A stretch of DNA of 64,000 nucleotides from Whitmania pigra. Its lineage: Eukaryota; Annelida; Clitellata; Hirudinida; Haemopidae. Under the pieces are notes generated by a model, which saw only the letters and a program-made list of their open reading frames with translations, ran no database searches and was not told the origin of the DNA. The stretch spans positions 1 through 64,000 of the forward strand of contig JAJTWR010000251.1 of the NCBI GenBank assembly GCA_021613335.1. Direction: 5' to 3'. The translations under genes were made by a program, and so were the position numbers. Below are positions 10,787 through 22,995 of this stretch, piece by piece (the first letter of the stretch is position 1; the number at the start of each line of letters is the position of its first letter).

Positions 10787-11533
10787 ATGAATTCGAGGGG
10801 TATAAAGTTTCAAGGAATGTCAGGATCGGCTTCTCCATCTTCTTACGAGACAGGATCCACTAATTCCACAATAGATGAGTCTTATTTCGACGGAGTTTCA
10901 TCCACAACTGGAAGGACTTCGAGATCGTATAGATCATCAAACAACTCCAGATATAAAACTGAGTTGTGCCGTACATTTGAGGAGCAGGGTCGCTGCAAAT
11001 ACGGTAGCAAATGCCAATTTGCTCATGGACTCGGCGAGTTAAGAGAAGTTGCCAGGCACCCTCGCTACAAGACTGAGCTATGCAAGCGTTTTCACGCAAC
11101 TGGGTTTTGTTCTTATGGAACTCGATGCCACTTTGTGCATGATCTCCCTGCTCTGAACACTGATTTCAGTTCCACTGATGTCAAGAAGAATGCCAAAGTT
11201 GAGACATTTGCAACCCAGCACCCCGGAGTGAGCAGCACCACCCCTGTCGATGCAGAATTTTCACAGGTTGCTCCAACTCCTTGGCTTACCTCGGTCTGCG
11301 AGCCACCTCCTGGATTTGGTAGAATGTCTGCTAGCTCAAACAGGAGGGACCTTCAGTTCGAAGCCATGATTGGCATGGTCAGAATCAGGCAACTTGCTCA
11401 GCAGAGCATGGACAGCAGGTCTTCGTACGATTGCCAGATTGGGGTAGATGCTCACATCCAGCAACTGCTTCTGTCCCTCAGGTCTGTGGGTGGAACTCAG
11501 CTGCCATTTCTGGGTATTCACAGAGGACACTGA
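10787..11533 (+). CDS. TIS11/ZFP36-like tandem CCCH zinc-finger protein
   Basis: Single open exon of 248 residues. Two CX8CX5CX3H fingers are seen: C61, C70, C76, H80 and C99, C108, C114, H118. Each is preceded by RYKTEL, the lead-in that reads UAUUUAU elements in the TIS11/tristetraprolin family, and the linker length is the family's. Such proteins bind AU-rich elements in 3' UTRs and recruit deadenylases to destabilise mRNAs, in the cytoplasm and P-bodies. The N-terminus is Ser/Thr-rich; the C-terminus has PPPGFG but no further domain. The protein is shorter than vertebrate ZFP36 members. The acceptor-like sequence directly before ATG suggests an intron in the leader. Confidence 0.9.
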   Translation: MNSRGIKFQGMSGSASPSSYETGSTNSTIDESYFDGVSSTTGRTSRSYRSSNNSRYKTELCRTFEEQGRCKYGSKCQFAHGLGELREVARHPRYKTELCKRFHATGFCSYGTRCHFVHDLPALNTDFSSTDVKKNAKVETFATQHPGVSSTTPVDAEFSQVAPTPWLTSVCEPPPGFGRMSASSNRRDLQFEAMIGMVRIRQLAQQSMDSRSSYDCQIGVDAHIQQLLLSLRSVGGTQLPFLGIHRGH

Positions 11534-13718
11534 GACTGGGTTACCTGTTTACATTAGACATGTTTGCAAGCAGTTAATCTTTAATCTTGTGAAACTGATT
11601 AAATTTCGATTATATCTGATGACATGATAATAATGATGATCAATAATGATAATGATGATGATGATGATTAGTTAATAGTTGTGAAACAAATGATTATGTT
11701 AATGGCTGTACTATAGATGATGATGATGCTTAGGATGAAGCAGTTGGTGGTGATGATGATCTCGTATTGACAATGATGTTGATGACATTACTTGACACCG
11801 TTTCTGTATATAGTTACGTTTTAGTACTTTCATTGATTCCAGTGACCTTTGGACAACTGTGAACTTGGCATAGTTGCCTTCAGTGATTTCTTGTAGACAT
11901 TACTTTTTATCTGCAATTTTGTTAAGCGTTGTTTTCGGTCCGTTTATAATCGTGATTTTTGTCGTTTCGTTAGAACGATAAAATATGACGTCTTTAAATT
12001 CCATTTCATAGTCTCGTTACTTTCATTTCTCGGTGGTATTTTTCTTCGTCATTTTTGCACCCCTCTTGGCCTTAAAGGGTTGGGCAGGGGATGCCTTTTT
12101 ACTGGAGTCATTCCGTCATCTGATTGGTTGATATTTTTCCACAGTATTTCTTTTTTTTTGTTTACTATCTCCGTTGGTTAGTTTTAGAGAATAGTATCTG
12201 CAAAATGCTGGCAATTATCGATGGTAGTGAGTTGAAATGTCTTTCTTAGCGAGGTTGTTGGAAAGTTGGCAACGTTTTCGTGGGAACGTCGTTTGCGGCG
12301 AAGACTTTCGAGATTCGCTTTTGCTTTTTTGTTTCTTGTGCGGTGTCGTCTGCTGTTTGTTGTAGTCAAGGCGCGGTTCGTCAAAGCGTCTCTTCGCCGA
12401 TGATTCTTTGATAGTTTTTAGAAATGTTCACAGTTTTGTCGTAATTTCGTTCAATTAATTATTTTGTCGTAATTTCGTTCAATTAATTATTTTGTCGTAA
12501 TTCCATTCGCCGCTTAATTATTTGTCTTCACCTATGATCAACTATTTACACTCGAATGAATGAATGAATGAACGAACGAATGGACGAATGAATGAACGAA
12601 TAACTCGTAATAATTCACAGATCGAAGTTACCCGCCTTTGATGATCTGAGAATGTTGACTGGTCGTTGCAATCAATTAGTTTATTTAAATCGTGCCCTGT
12701 CTCTACACTGATGTTTACCAATGTGTTTATAGATGGCTGTATAGATTTGTCAATATGCACATAACAACCGCTTAATTAAGATCTTGCTGGATGCCGCTTT
12801 TTTTTTTTTTTTTTGCAAATTTCCCACCTTTCGTGGCGAAGCTAAAGACGATGCTACACTTTGAAACTTGAAATGATTTATTATCTTCAACGCTTTAGAA
12901 CCACTCCTCCGGTGTTTATGTCACGCTTGACTTGTGACGTGTGACGGCTCACTTAAACTACCATCGATATATCTGTTTCGCAACATCAATATTTTGTAGC
13001 CTTTTGATATTTCCATCTCCGGAATATTTTTCATAGTCATTCTAATTTCTTGGCATTTTGTCCGCTCCCAGCTTAAGCTATTTTAAGAGACTTAGTTTGA
13101 ATAAACTGTTTGTTATTGTAACTTCATTCTGGTCTCTCGTTGGTTTGTTTCAAGATGACGAATTTGGATTGTCACTGAGTGCAAATGAGATGAAGGGGGC
13201 GGTGTTGAAATCAAATGGAAGTTATGATGACGATTCGCTTCTTCTAAGAGGCCCGTGATCGACAATACACTGAGAGGAAATGCAAAAAATTACAATTTTT
13301 CGGATGAATCGAGCTCTATCAACAGCTGGAAAGCAACTTGAACGAGTCTAAATGGAGGGGAATCAATGGCATATAATAACAAGTATAACGATTATAAAAC
13401 GGAGGAAATCAACCCTAGTCGAGGAGCTCACTAATCATCAGCACACTGTGCCACCTTACCACTGTGCCGGAGCTAGGTGGTGGCAGATATGTCGACGTAC
13501 GTTGATTAACGAGATTATTTGGACGGAGCAGAACTACATTTCAATTTGAAGAACGTTCTAGGTTGTACTGCAATACCGAATGTACGTGCCGGAGCAGCCA
13601 AGAACAGTCATAAAAAGAGCTTTACATCAACATCAGAGATGCAATTGGGGTGTGTGCGCGCGCGCATGTGCTTGTGTGTTAACTAACGTCCATTGCATAT
13701 CTAGATGATGAGGGCGGG
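11534..13718. other. Long spacer with small repeats
   Basis: The first part is the 3' UTR of the TIS11-like gene, with GAT-rich patches near 11620-11780. A 28-bp unit beginning TTTGTCGTAATTTCGTTC repeats 2 to 3 times at 12435-12510. A GAAT/GAAC tetranucleotide tract is at 12553-12600. An alternating purine-pyrimidine run (GTGTGTGCGCGCGCGCATGTG-like) lies at about 13650-13675. No supported gene. Confidence 0.5.
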
Positions 13719-13815
13719 ACATCCACGACACCCGGTCCCAGGCGGTCACCCATCCACGTACTATGTACTCGACTTGCCTAACTTCGGTTATGGAACTAGA
13801 ACCGGTGTTTTGGCA
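13719..13815 (-). other. 5S rRNA-derived sequence (pseudogene or SINE part)
   Basis: Read on the minus strand, this contains stretches very like metazoan 5S rRNA: ACCGAAGTTAGGCAAG (family form CCGAAGTTAAGCA), then GTACGTGGATGGGTGACCGC and CTGGGACCGGGTG, in the right order and close to the right spacing. It covers roughly the 3' three quarters of 5S. The first approximately 27 bases are not recognisable, and there are indels around the loop E region, so it is unlikely to be a functional gene. It may be a 5S pseudogene or the head of a 5S-derived SINE. Confidence 0.7.
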
Positions 13816-13820
13816 AACAC

Positions 13821-13904
13821 TTTCGGAGCTGGCAGGAGTTCATCTTTATGTACAGAACGCGTTTAGGGGAGGGGAGTTACGGGTTCAATTCCCATTCTCC
13901 GAAA
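13821..13904 (+). other. tRNA-like sequence with box B
   Basis: The octamer TTTCGGAG at 13821-13828 is perfectly complementary to CTCCGAAA at 13897-13904, as an acceptor stem would be. A box-B-like GGTTCAATTCC lies at 13882-13892 within a possible T arm, and a box-A-like TGGCAGGAGTT is at 13830-13840. Anticodon and D arms are not clean. This looks like a tRNA pseudogene or SINE head, starting within about 6 bp of the divergent 5S-like sequence. Confidence 0.45.
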
Positions 13905-14163
13905 TATTAAAAATGATTTTAATTGTAAATTTTATTGCTTTATATAACATCATAAAATCTTAATACCGTCTTACATAAAAGAATAACCCCTCCCCCCGAA
14001 ATCTTTTTCTGGCTAAGGGCCTGTGCAGATCATGTCATCGAAATCACTCGATGAACCGCAACATCCAATCATATTCGAATGAGTCGATCTGCGCGAGCCC
14101 CAAAGTTCCTCTCGACCACATACACGCTCTTAATGTTCAGTTGACTGTCATGGTGGTCTATGG

Positions 14164-14485
14164 CAGGGGTCGGTAATTTTTTGCTAACCACATGCCCAGT
14201 GGCTTGCAGAGGTTCTTTGTTGCCCGGGGCCAACTTGATTGCCCTTGATTGGATGCCTCTATTTGTTTTTTTCCCTGATTCATTCCTCCTCCCATCGAAA
14301 TGCATTAGATAGTATTATTAGTACTTAAACCACGGTATGCGATTCATATGAAATTAGTACATCAATTGAAGCACAAGAGATGTGATCTGAGCCAACGCCA
14401 ACTTCCTAATTGGATGCCCCGCCTGGACGCCCGGGGCCGTCGCACCACATGCACCCTCGATGCACACCAATGCATGTGCCGACTA
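14164..14485. mobile_element. Probable hAT-type non-autonomous element remnant
   Basis: CAGGGGTCGG at 14164-14173 is a typical hAT terminal sequence, and the following GC-richer text (TTGCCCGGGGCCAA; CGCCCGGGGCCGTCG) is unlike the AT-rich flanks. A degraded inverted end (GTGCCGACTATG) lies near 14475-14485. No transposase coding is seen. Confidence 0.4.
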
Positions 14486-15604
14486 TGTGTTTTGAAATCA
14501 TTCAGTGTATTTTATATAATAATATATACAATAATATGCAAACCACATTAAAAGAAATAAACGGTTTATTTAAGTTTTTATTTTTAATGAGAGCCTCGTC
14601 CTCATATGGTATTAGCAATTGCTCACTATCGGCAACATACTTTGTCACTTTGAGTTTTACGCAATTTTCTAAATGTTCAGATGTTCGGAGACTTCACTGT
14701 GAACTTAACATTGCCTTCTACGAAAGAATTTTCTAAAACCCGGAGTCGTCCGGCAATAAAACCAACGCAATAATTAAAATGCGATGACCAAATGACGATG
14801 ACAGCAGGATGGAAAGTTGTCAAAGCTGTTTACAACTGCACTAACTTCGTGATGTGATTTAAGAATACAAACTGTCATCAACTAGAATTTGAGTTTTTCT
14901 CAGATATTTTTTTGGTTAGCAGATACTTCTGGTCAACAAAACTGGCGCTTCCTGAAATGTAAAGAATAACAAAAACATAAAGCTAATTGGTAATTAAAAG
15001 AATTAATATCTTTGAAATTATCTGTGTAGTGATTGAATAGATGTAGTAATATATATTATAAATTGTGAATAATTGATTATAATATTCTATGACCTTTAAA
15101 CCCGACTACCCTCTCAGCTCGCCTGTCGCTATCGTTATCAATTTCGTTCTCTGATATAAACTGGAAGCAACTCATAATTCTACGTCATTCAAACACAATT
15201 GACAGTCTGTAGCGATTAGCAAATGAGAATAAAACTTTCAGCCTCATTGTGTATGGAAAATACAAGATGGAATGTAAGAGGAGAAATGACATAGTTTGTG
15301 CAATGGTTTCCTACATTAAAAAGATTATTTATTTAAATATAATTTAACTCGTTCACAAGAAACAATTTGACAGTTGATCCAGCTGGGAATTTTTTGGAAA
15401 AAATCTGGAGTGTTATTAGTCAGACCTAAGCTTCATGAATATTTAGAGACAGCCTAAGTGGCTGTAGATTTGAAGTGGGCGCCATTATTTCAAAGCTACA
15501 TTGTTTTTGGAAACGAACAGGGGTAGCGGGTTAATTTGTCAACACGTTGAAACATTTGTTGCTTTGTCGTCTTGGACATTCTGAAAAACCTTAATTTTGT
15601 ACCA
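14486..15604. other. Spacer upstream of the 53BP1-like gene
   Basis: Mostly AT-rich. No coding exon is supported. The last 100 bases before 15605 are the likely 5' UTR and promoter region of the next gene; no clear TATA box is seen. Confidence 0.35.
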
Positions 15605-18600
15605 ATGGATAATTTGGCGCAAGACGAAGACGTCAATCAAGTCATGATTGTGGATTCTTCGATGGAGACCGCTGACGAAAGTTCCGTAAGTTTTTGCTAA
15701 GACATGTTTTGTTGACATCCGATCGACGAAATATTGTTAGTAATTATATTCTGAGGAATAGTTGAGGAGTTCCAGTAGCTAACATAATGTTACTGAAATA
15801 CTAATTCTAGATTTTCTTTTGTGAATACTGTTCTCAGTTCAATAATTTACGAAAGTTGACATACTTCAATGTAACCTTTTTGTTATGTCAGGAGAGAAAT
15901 GTTATTGAAACCATCGAAAAGAGAATGATCAAAAGATACACCATCGTTGACACCACCCTTGCTGTCCGAGACATAAAAGTTGAAGATATAGTCGATGGTG
16001 TCGTTGTGGGTGTCAACAACTACACTGTTAGTTTTAGTTTCGTGTTAACATTTATTTATTATTTTATTTATGTTTAGATTTATATTACACATTTATTTTT
16101 TTAAAGGAATTTTAACAACTGATATAAATAATAAAAACTAAACTTTAATAAATTATTGATTTTATTGTCAACAAGAATCAAGATTTGTTGATGATTTTCA
16201 AATAGAAAGAAACGGTCATGAGCAAGAATACCGAAACGTTTGAAGATTCCTCGTCTTTGAGTCCTCCATCTTTTGTTTCGTCCTCTTCATCCTGCCACAG
16301 ATTAGCAGATGTCAGTGGTTCGAGTGTAGAGGAACGGAGTCGACCTGTCGTCAAAAGATTCAAAAAAATCAGAAGAAGCGTTGTGGCCGACATCAACAGG
16401 GCCTCGGAGGAGCAGGCATACGTCGAGAAGATCGTTCCACAGAAACTCCCCCTGAATTTGAACGCCCTTCTCTCACTGAATGCCTTCTCCCCTGTCCCTG
16501 CACAGGGCAGCAGCTACCCGAAGGAGTTCCCCTCGCTCGGCTCCTCTCCTCCCGGCAACGTGGGCGGAAAGGATTCGAGCGGGGAGAGCCTTTTCAAGTT
16601 TCCTCTGAGTCAGTATCACCTCGGCCAACGCCACAGAGATAAGAAGTCGGCCAGGTTCTCTTCCTCGACTTCCATCTCCGAGGAGGATCGCCTGAGTCTG
16701 GCCGGAAGGAGCTTTATTCCGGGAGATATTTCCTCCATCCGTCAATCAGTCGGTGCCGGCATCGATCTGCCGTTGCACACTTCCGGAGAAAAGATGAGCC
16801 CGGAGTTCGATCTTCACGCCGACAGCCCTCATAGAGCTGAATGCGCTTCGCCCTCCATCATCGGCCATCAGAACGTGAGAGGAGAGAGCGGCCAGGAAAG
16901 TGTCGATCTGTTTGCCAGTTCAGGAGAAAGAGAAAAGAGCTTTTCCTTGTTTCCAGCGACAGACAAGAGCGACTCTAAGGGATCTTCCGGGGATTCGATG
17001 AACATCTCTGCCACGGGGCATTCTCCCCACATGACGGATGTCATTCCACCCACTGAGTCGGAGACGTCGGACAAGGTCGGACAGCCGAGAAAAATGCGAA
17101 GGTGAAGAAATTTAAGACCATTAAGTTCTACCTAAAATAAATGCTTAATCGACGATGATGATAACAGTGATGATGGATGATAAAAGTTGAATCATTAATG
17201 TCCCGGGCTACGGTTGGTAACTGCCCCTGCATAGAGCAGAACTATGATAATAAATAGTTAATTGATGTCCACTTAATTTTGTGTGAAGGAATAAATTTTA
17301 TTGATGCCAGTTAAGGATGCAAAATGCTGGAAGCATCTTTTACTTTCTATAATTCATAACTTATGCTTAATTCACATCTTATTCTTAATTCGTATCTTTA
17401 TCAATTGTTAACTTACTTTGATATCATTGCTAGTACTGCAAACTGGTTATTCTCAAAATATCATTTCTGCCCTCAGACTGAGGCTACCCTTCAGGAGGTA
17501 CTCTCTGCTCAGGAGGCTCCCCACTGTCGTTGGATCCCCCTCCGAGGTTCAGCCCGAGTTGCAAGGGGGTGGTCAAGCTGGCCATAAGGCATTGAAACAT
17601 GGTTATTTGTTGCTGACCTAGTTGCTTTTATTCGCCTCCTTATACTAGTGTCATTGTTTTATAATATTTTATTTAATTATGCAGGAATATTTTTAAGCAC
17701 AAATTTCTACTTATTTTATGGAAATATTTAAAAACTTAGGTCAAAACCAACAAAAGGTAAAATTTAAGCCAACCTTTTTGAACACAGGCACCCTGGTCTA
17801 CACCAGATGGACAGATGGACACTTTTATCCGGGTCAGGTCGACCGTGCCATCGACCCCGGTTATGGTGATGATGCTGGAAAGTTTAGTGTACTCTTTGAT
17901 GATGGCCACCTGTACGAGGCAAACAGGTGCGACATCATTGTCTGTGACCTCGTGCCTATGAACTCCTCCGTCATGGCCGATAGAAGCGAATCCGACTTGC
18001 CTCCGCAGGTAAGTGACAACGATTATGATCGTGATGGGGTGGTATTAAGCGCCAACAATATTTTGATTTACTTTTATCAATCATATGATTGACAGGCAGG
18101 GCCTTCAACTCCTCGAGGCAAGAGGGGTCACTGGAGCGAGGTGGCGGAGGTCGTGGGTCACACGAACAGGGCAGACGGGAGCAAGTCCTACCTGGTGAAG
18201 TTCAAAGATGGAAAGGAAATTTTGTGAGTGTCTTCACGAAGATTGTTGCCAGAATGAGGGAATACTTTAGCCATACTCTGTTTCATTTGTTTTTAGTGCC
18301 GAACGAAAGAAGGTGACCTTGACCCTGGCTCAGGCGAGCAGAGCATTTGGATCGCTGATCAAGTCGGTCGATCTTCACAGGAGCCTGAGACTCTCGCCAG
18401 ATGTCAGCACAGGTATGTGGAGGGTCCATTGAATAGGTTGGGGCCAAGTAAAATGAGCATTAATCAATGCTTTTAATTATTTTGTAATGGTCATTAGCTT
18501 GCTATATTTAGTCACCATCGTTGTTATCATTATTATTGTCATTATTACCTTTATTAGCTATAATTATCCATTTAAAGACAACCTGGTTGAAGGAAAGAGA

Positions 18601-21200
18601 AAGAGAAGGCCACCCACTCCTCTCAGCCAATCAGATCAATGGGAATTTCCAGCGGGCAGCATGACCTCTCCGAAGAGGAAGAAGATGGCAGTGATGAGGA
18701 GGACAAAGGTCGTGTCAAGTACACCAAGGGTCAACAAGAGAAAGTGTGGGTACTTTGCTTTGGTGGTGATGTTCTTTGGTATGTGATTGTGATAGTGGTT
18801 ATGATTATGCTGGTTGTGAAAATGATGATAATATGATGCATTGAGGGAAAACTAAGAATTAAGGAAATTTAGGAAGCGGGTCATCATTCATTAGTGAAAC
18901 AGGTTTTGTAATGGCTCATATTTAAATGTCATTACATTTATTACGTAAATCTAATTAGTTAATCAATGCTAATCTTTGTCTGCATTCTCCGAGCAGACAC
19001 CGGCACCAAGGCCCGAACGTTGCCCTATGACCCTTGCCCTCCGGTCGTCATCTGCAGCCCGCCTACGCACCACAAATCCATCAGTTCGAGAAAATCTGCC
19101 AAGAGAGGTGGAGGGATATTTCTTTTACTTTATTATGGCATTAAAGTATTTTTTTATTTTTATTTATTGATAAGATGTGCATTCTAAATTTATCGAGGAA
19201 AAAGTTTATCAAGAGGTTGATTGGTTTTAAGAGGAATTGATTTGTGGGTTGAGGTAGAGTGATTGCTCACATATGAACAAAAGAGCAAATGAACCGGTTG
19301 ATTTTTGTCTTTATTTAACCTGTCGATCGCTCCATCAACTTCAGCTCTGAGCTACACGACGAGCGTCAAGTCGAACGTCTTCAGCGGCCTCATCTTCCTC
19401 ATCACCCATGTCTGGAAGAGCCCGAGTCAGCTGGAGAGGGAAAGGGCCCTCGTGGATGGCGAGAACCTTTCCACCTCCTGCTGCACTTCCAGCCCAGAAG
19501 CTCCACCGGATACTGGAATCAGTGAGTCGTCGTTTTTGATGGTGTGAAATGACAGCTGGAGAATTACATCTAATGACGTAAGATGCTGTCGGTGTCACTT
19601 GAGAGGGCTCTGCGATGTTGTTTGAGTCGAAGTGATGACGACGACGATGTGATTAATTTGTTGGCATCTATGATTGCAACGGCAGTTGCATTGTGAAAGA
19701 ATGGGATTCTGGAAGTTATCCGACGTTATAATGCGTTAAAAAATTAACAGAACTCATGAACAGGGACCTGGTGGTGAGTCTCATCAGGGGAGGTGGTGGC
19801 AAGATATTGGAAGACTTCAACATTGAAGAAGTTAGTGGTGCTGATGATAGTTCTGGTTGTTGAGGATGCCCCGTTCCGGTGGTAATATACCGTTGTCACT
19901 AGTTCAGATGGTAGTGGAAGTGAATTATGTTGTAGTGGAAATATGGCATCAAGTCGATCGGCTTGCTTGTAATAACTGCTCGCCTCGGTCGCATGAATAA
20001 CTCCTGCAGCATTATCGAATCAGTTAAAACTGTTACGTTTTATTATCATCAATATTATAAAAAAAAGTTATTTATTACTACTATTACTCCAATTGTTCTT
20101 TTTTTTTTTTTGTTATTTGTGGGAGGTTACAGCTTGGAAACTACTTAAGTATCTCCACAGGTGTCAAAGTGCAGGAACACGTGTTACCTGGTGTCAGACT
20201 CTCCGCAGAGGACCATCAAGTACCTGTGCTGTTTGGCGTTCGGCATACCGTGCGTGTCGTACCAATGGATCGTCGGTTCGTCCACACAGGTTGGCACGTC
20301 TTGACCCGGATTTGCTTTTGTTTACTTTTGTCTGTTTTTGTCATCAATGCTTGATTAGCTATTAATGTTTATTTTGTCAGAATAAGCTGGAGAATTATAA
20401 CCTATACCTGCTGCCGATCGGTTACAGTGTCGAGAAGAATCTCATATTAACCAGGTATCTGGTATATTATAATTCAACTCAACTTGATTTCTGTGGACTC
20501 ACCAACAGCATCTTGAATGTACTTAGTAAGAGCAGCCAATCATACAAACATTTTGCTCGAAATCCAAACCTTCATCTTTGCCAATGGCAACTAATTTATT
20601 AATCGCAAATTACATGAATCAGGGATCATCATCATAATCGTCCTTCTCCACTGGAGGGTATCCAGGTGCTGGTGAGACTCAAGGGCGATCAGATCAGTGC
20701 AGCCTGGAAGAAGGTTCTCGTGGCTGCCGGATGCAGGGTAGTGGTTCTTTGGGAGGAAGGCACTTTGGGCTAGTAGCGGATGGCCATTGTTGTGATTATC
20801 ATTATCATCATCACCAGCTATCATCATCATCATCACCATTATTAAGATAATTAATGAAAATTGTTGGAGAGAGATAATCGACTGATTGGTGAACTACTCT
20901 TACTGAGAGATTTAATACTTTGCATTTAATGTGACTTAATATCGATATCCACTTCTTATTTTGAAATTTTTGTTTGTAATTGTTGTTTTTCAAATTCCTT
21001 CCTTCCCTAACACAGAAAACCAGCTGAGAACTCCCGTGCCAAAGACTTACCTTGTCACCGATTCAAGCTCCCTCAGCACCAACGAAGAGGATGCCGTCAG
21101 CAGGGCAGGCGTGGCTTTGGTGTCGACCGAGTGGGTCGTCCAGTGCATCGTCAACGAGAAAATCCTAGACCCCGAGGAATCTCCCAAATACAAGCCTTGA
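15605..21200 (+). CDS. TP53BP1: TP53BP1-like DNA-damage protein (tandem Tudor and BRCT)
   Basis: Fifteen exons join in one continuous frame of 910 codons plus stop: 15605-15685, 15892-16026, 16206-17101, 17477-17601, 17788-18008, 18096-18223, 18297-18412, 18578-18745, 18997-19107, 19345-19521, 19751-19830, 20161-20289, 20381-20454, 20623-20737, 21024-21200. Exon 5 begins a Tudor domain (VYTRWTDGHFYPGQ; VLFDDGHLYE). In human 53BP1 this fold binds H4K20me2; Trp, Tyr and Asp of the cage are kept, but the human Y1523 position reads His. Exon 6 completes the second Tudor. Exon 8 has NLVEGKRKRR, a basic motif shared with human 53BP1. Exons 10-15 form tandem BRCTs (GLIFLITHVW, KILEDFN, GIPCVSYQWI, STEWVVQCIV). 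The family acts in nuclear double-strand-break repair choice. The protein is about half human length, the Ser/Thr-rich N-terminus being short. Donors after exons 3 and 8 and the last acceptor are the least certain. Confidence 0.88.
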
Positions 21201-22995
21201 TTGTTTGGGCATTTAGGCTGTTGTTGTTGTTGTTGAGGTCTCGTTTTGAAGTTGTTGTCCTTGTTTGCTGTTGTTGATGTTGTAGATGGGATGTTGTCGA
21301 TTCTGGTTGCTTTGCGTTCGTATTTCGTTGCTTTGTACTCTTTGAATATACGAAATGAAATGCAATTGTTTTATTTTAAGAACTTTCAACAATCAGTTAT
21401 TGTTGTTAATAATTAGTTAAAAAGTTTGATTGGAAAATGTGCCTCTGGAAAAGTGTCTTGAGTCTTGTTTGTTGTGTGCACTGACAAGTTCCATCATGTT
21501 AGATCAAGTGCTCAGGGTTATTGTGACTTTTGTGACCTTACACCTGTGTACTTATTGTTTTTTCATTTTATTGTTATTGATTTTGTTTTCGATTTTCATG
21601 TGACCATATTAATTCTCAAATGATTCATGTTTGAGTGTAGGAATATGTTTTATTGGCAATCGAATTGTTTGTGCAGTGTTTTTGTTTCACTGCCCTTGTT
21701 ATCAACAACATTACACCTGTCTAAGACCATGACGATGATGATGATGATGATGACGGTGACGGCAATGTGAGCACTTAGCATTTTGTGTGTAAATGGGGTA
21801 TCCATTGTTTCTTCTGATTTTTAAAAAGCAATTTTACGAGAACTGTGGTAGGCGAGAAATGGCGATTAGGTGTGCAAATCCTCTGTTAAGTTTAATTTTA
21901 AAAGATGTTATTTTTTGTTTTAAGGCATTTTTTCGTCTCGAAAGTTTTCATCCAATGTTTTCCTAATCGAGTTTTCATTCATTCGTTCGTTCTCCATTCA
22001 TATGGCAGCTTGGATTCCTTTTGTATGTTTACTTTGTTTGTATTGTTTTGTCTTCTTTCAACATTAAAAATTGTTGTTGGTCTCGATTTAATAAGGATAT
22101 TAAGTAATTAAATAAGGGTTTGATTAAGTAATGAGTTACCAGTAATTTAATTATCGTCAGTCTGTTACAAAAAGAATTTGCTGATGGAGCCAGTAGGCAT
22201 AGTTACTTAGTCTGACATGGTGCGCGGTATCACCTTTTGACCCCTAAGGTCTTGGTCCTCAAGACAGCTGAGTCATTGACTGGGACCTTAGATAATTTTG
22301 TTCCTTATGGAATAAACTAGATAAGGACACAGTAGATAAATTCAAAATTTACTTAGGTGGGGTTATTAGGACTAAAAAGAGTGGTTATTACACGGATCCA
22401 GGTCTTCTTAACCAGTATAAATAATTGTTGTGTTATGTTTCAGGTCATTGTTTAGGGCGTTTTAGTGACGTAATATGTTTTGATTTGGAACTCTCATGTT
22501 CCGAATAATGTGCTTCTAACGGGCAGGTCCGTAATAAATTCGAACTGACTTTAGAATCTGGAAATGGGACTTTGCTCTGAGGTGGTCGTAGCTTGGTGGG
22601 GTTTGTGTTGCCGAATGTTTTGCTTTGTTGCTGTTGACAAACATTGCGCTGATAATAGTTATTATTTTTAATATTAATTTTCTTTAACCTGTTATTTTTT
22701 TAATTTGGTTAAATCTCTTGCTTTGTCGTGGCTTCAATAAGACTTCAAATCGGTGTCAATAACTAATAATAATTAACAATAATAACCTTGATTAACATAA
22801 ACGAATAAACTTATTTGTCGTTTTTAAGAGGTATGGGACGTAACCGCTTGAGTTGCTTGAGTTGTTGTTATTAAGATTACTTATTAACATGGTGATGGTT
22901 AATGTAATTAATAGTAATTAAGATTAATTATAATAATTACATATAACAATATATATAAAAACATTATAATGATATTGTAATTATTTCATCTCCAG
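21201..22995. other. 3' UTR of the 53BP1-like gene and spacer
   Basis: It begins as the 3' UTR, with GTT-rich sequence near 21220-21290. A short GAT tract is at about 21733-21755. No supported exon is seen, although the 5' exon of the gene at 22996-24999 must lie here or further left. Confidence 0.4.

Noticed and set aside
13155..13258. Possible plus-strand exon after TTGTTTCAAG reading DDEFGLSLSANEMKGAV to a stop
   Set aside because: The acceptor is reasonable but the stretch is short, unrecognised, and has no partner exon.
22190..22330. Short inverted repeat CTAAGGTC ... GACCTTAG
   Set aside because: Only 8 bp with a loop of about 50 bases; could be a hairpin but no terminal duplications or coding content support a mobile element.
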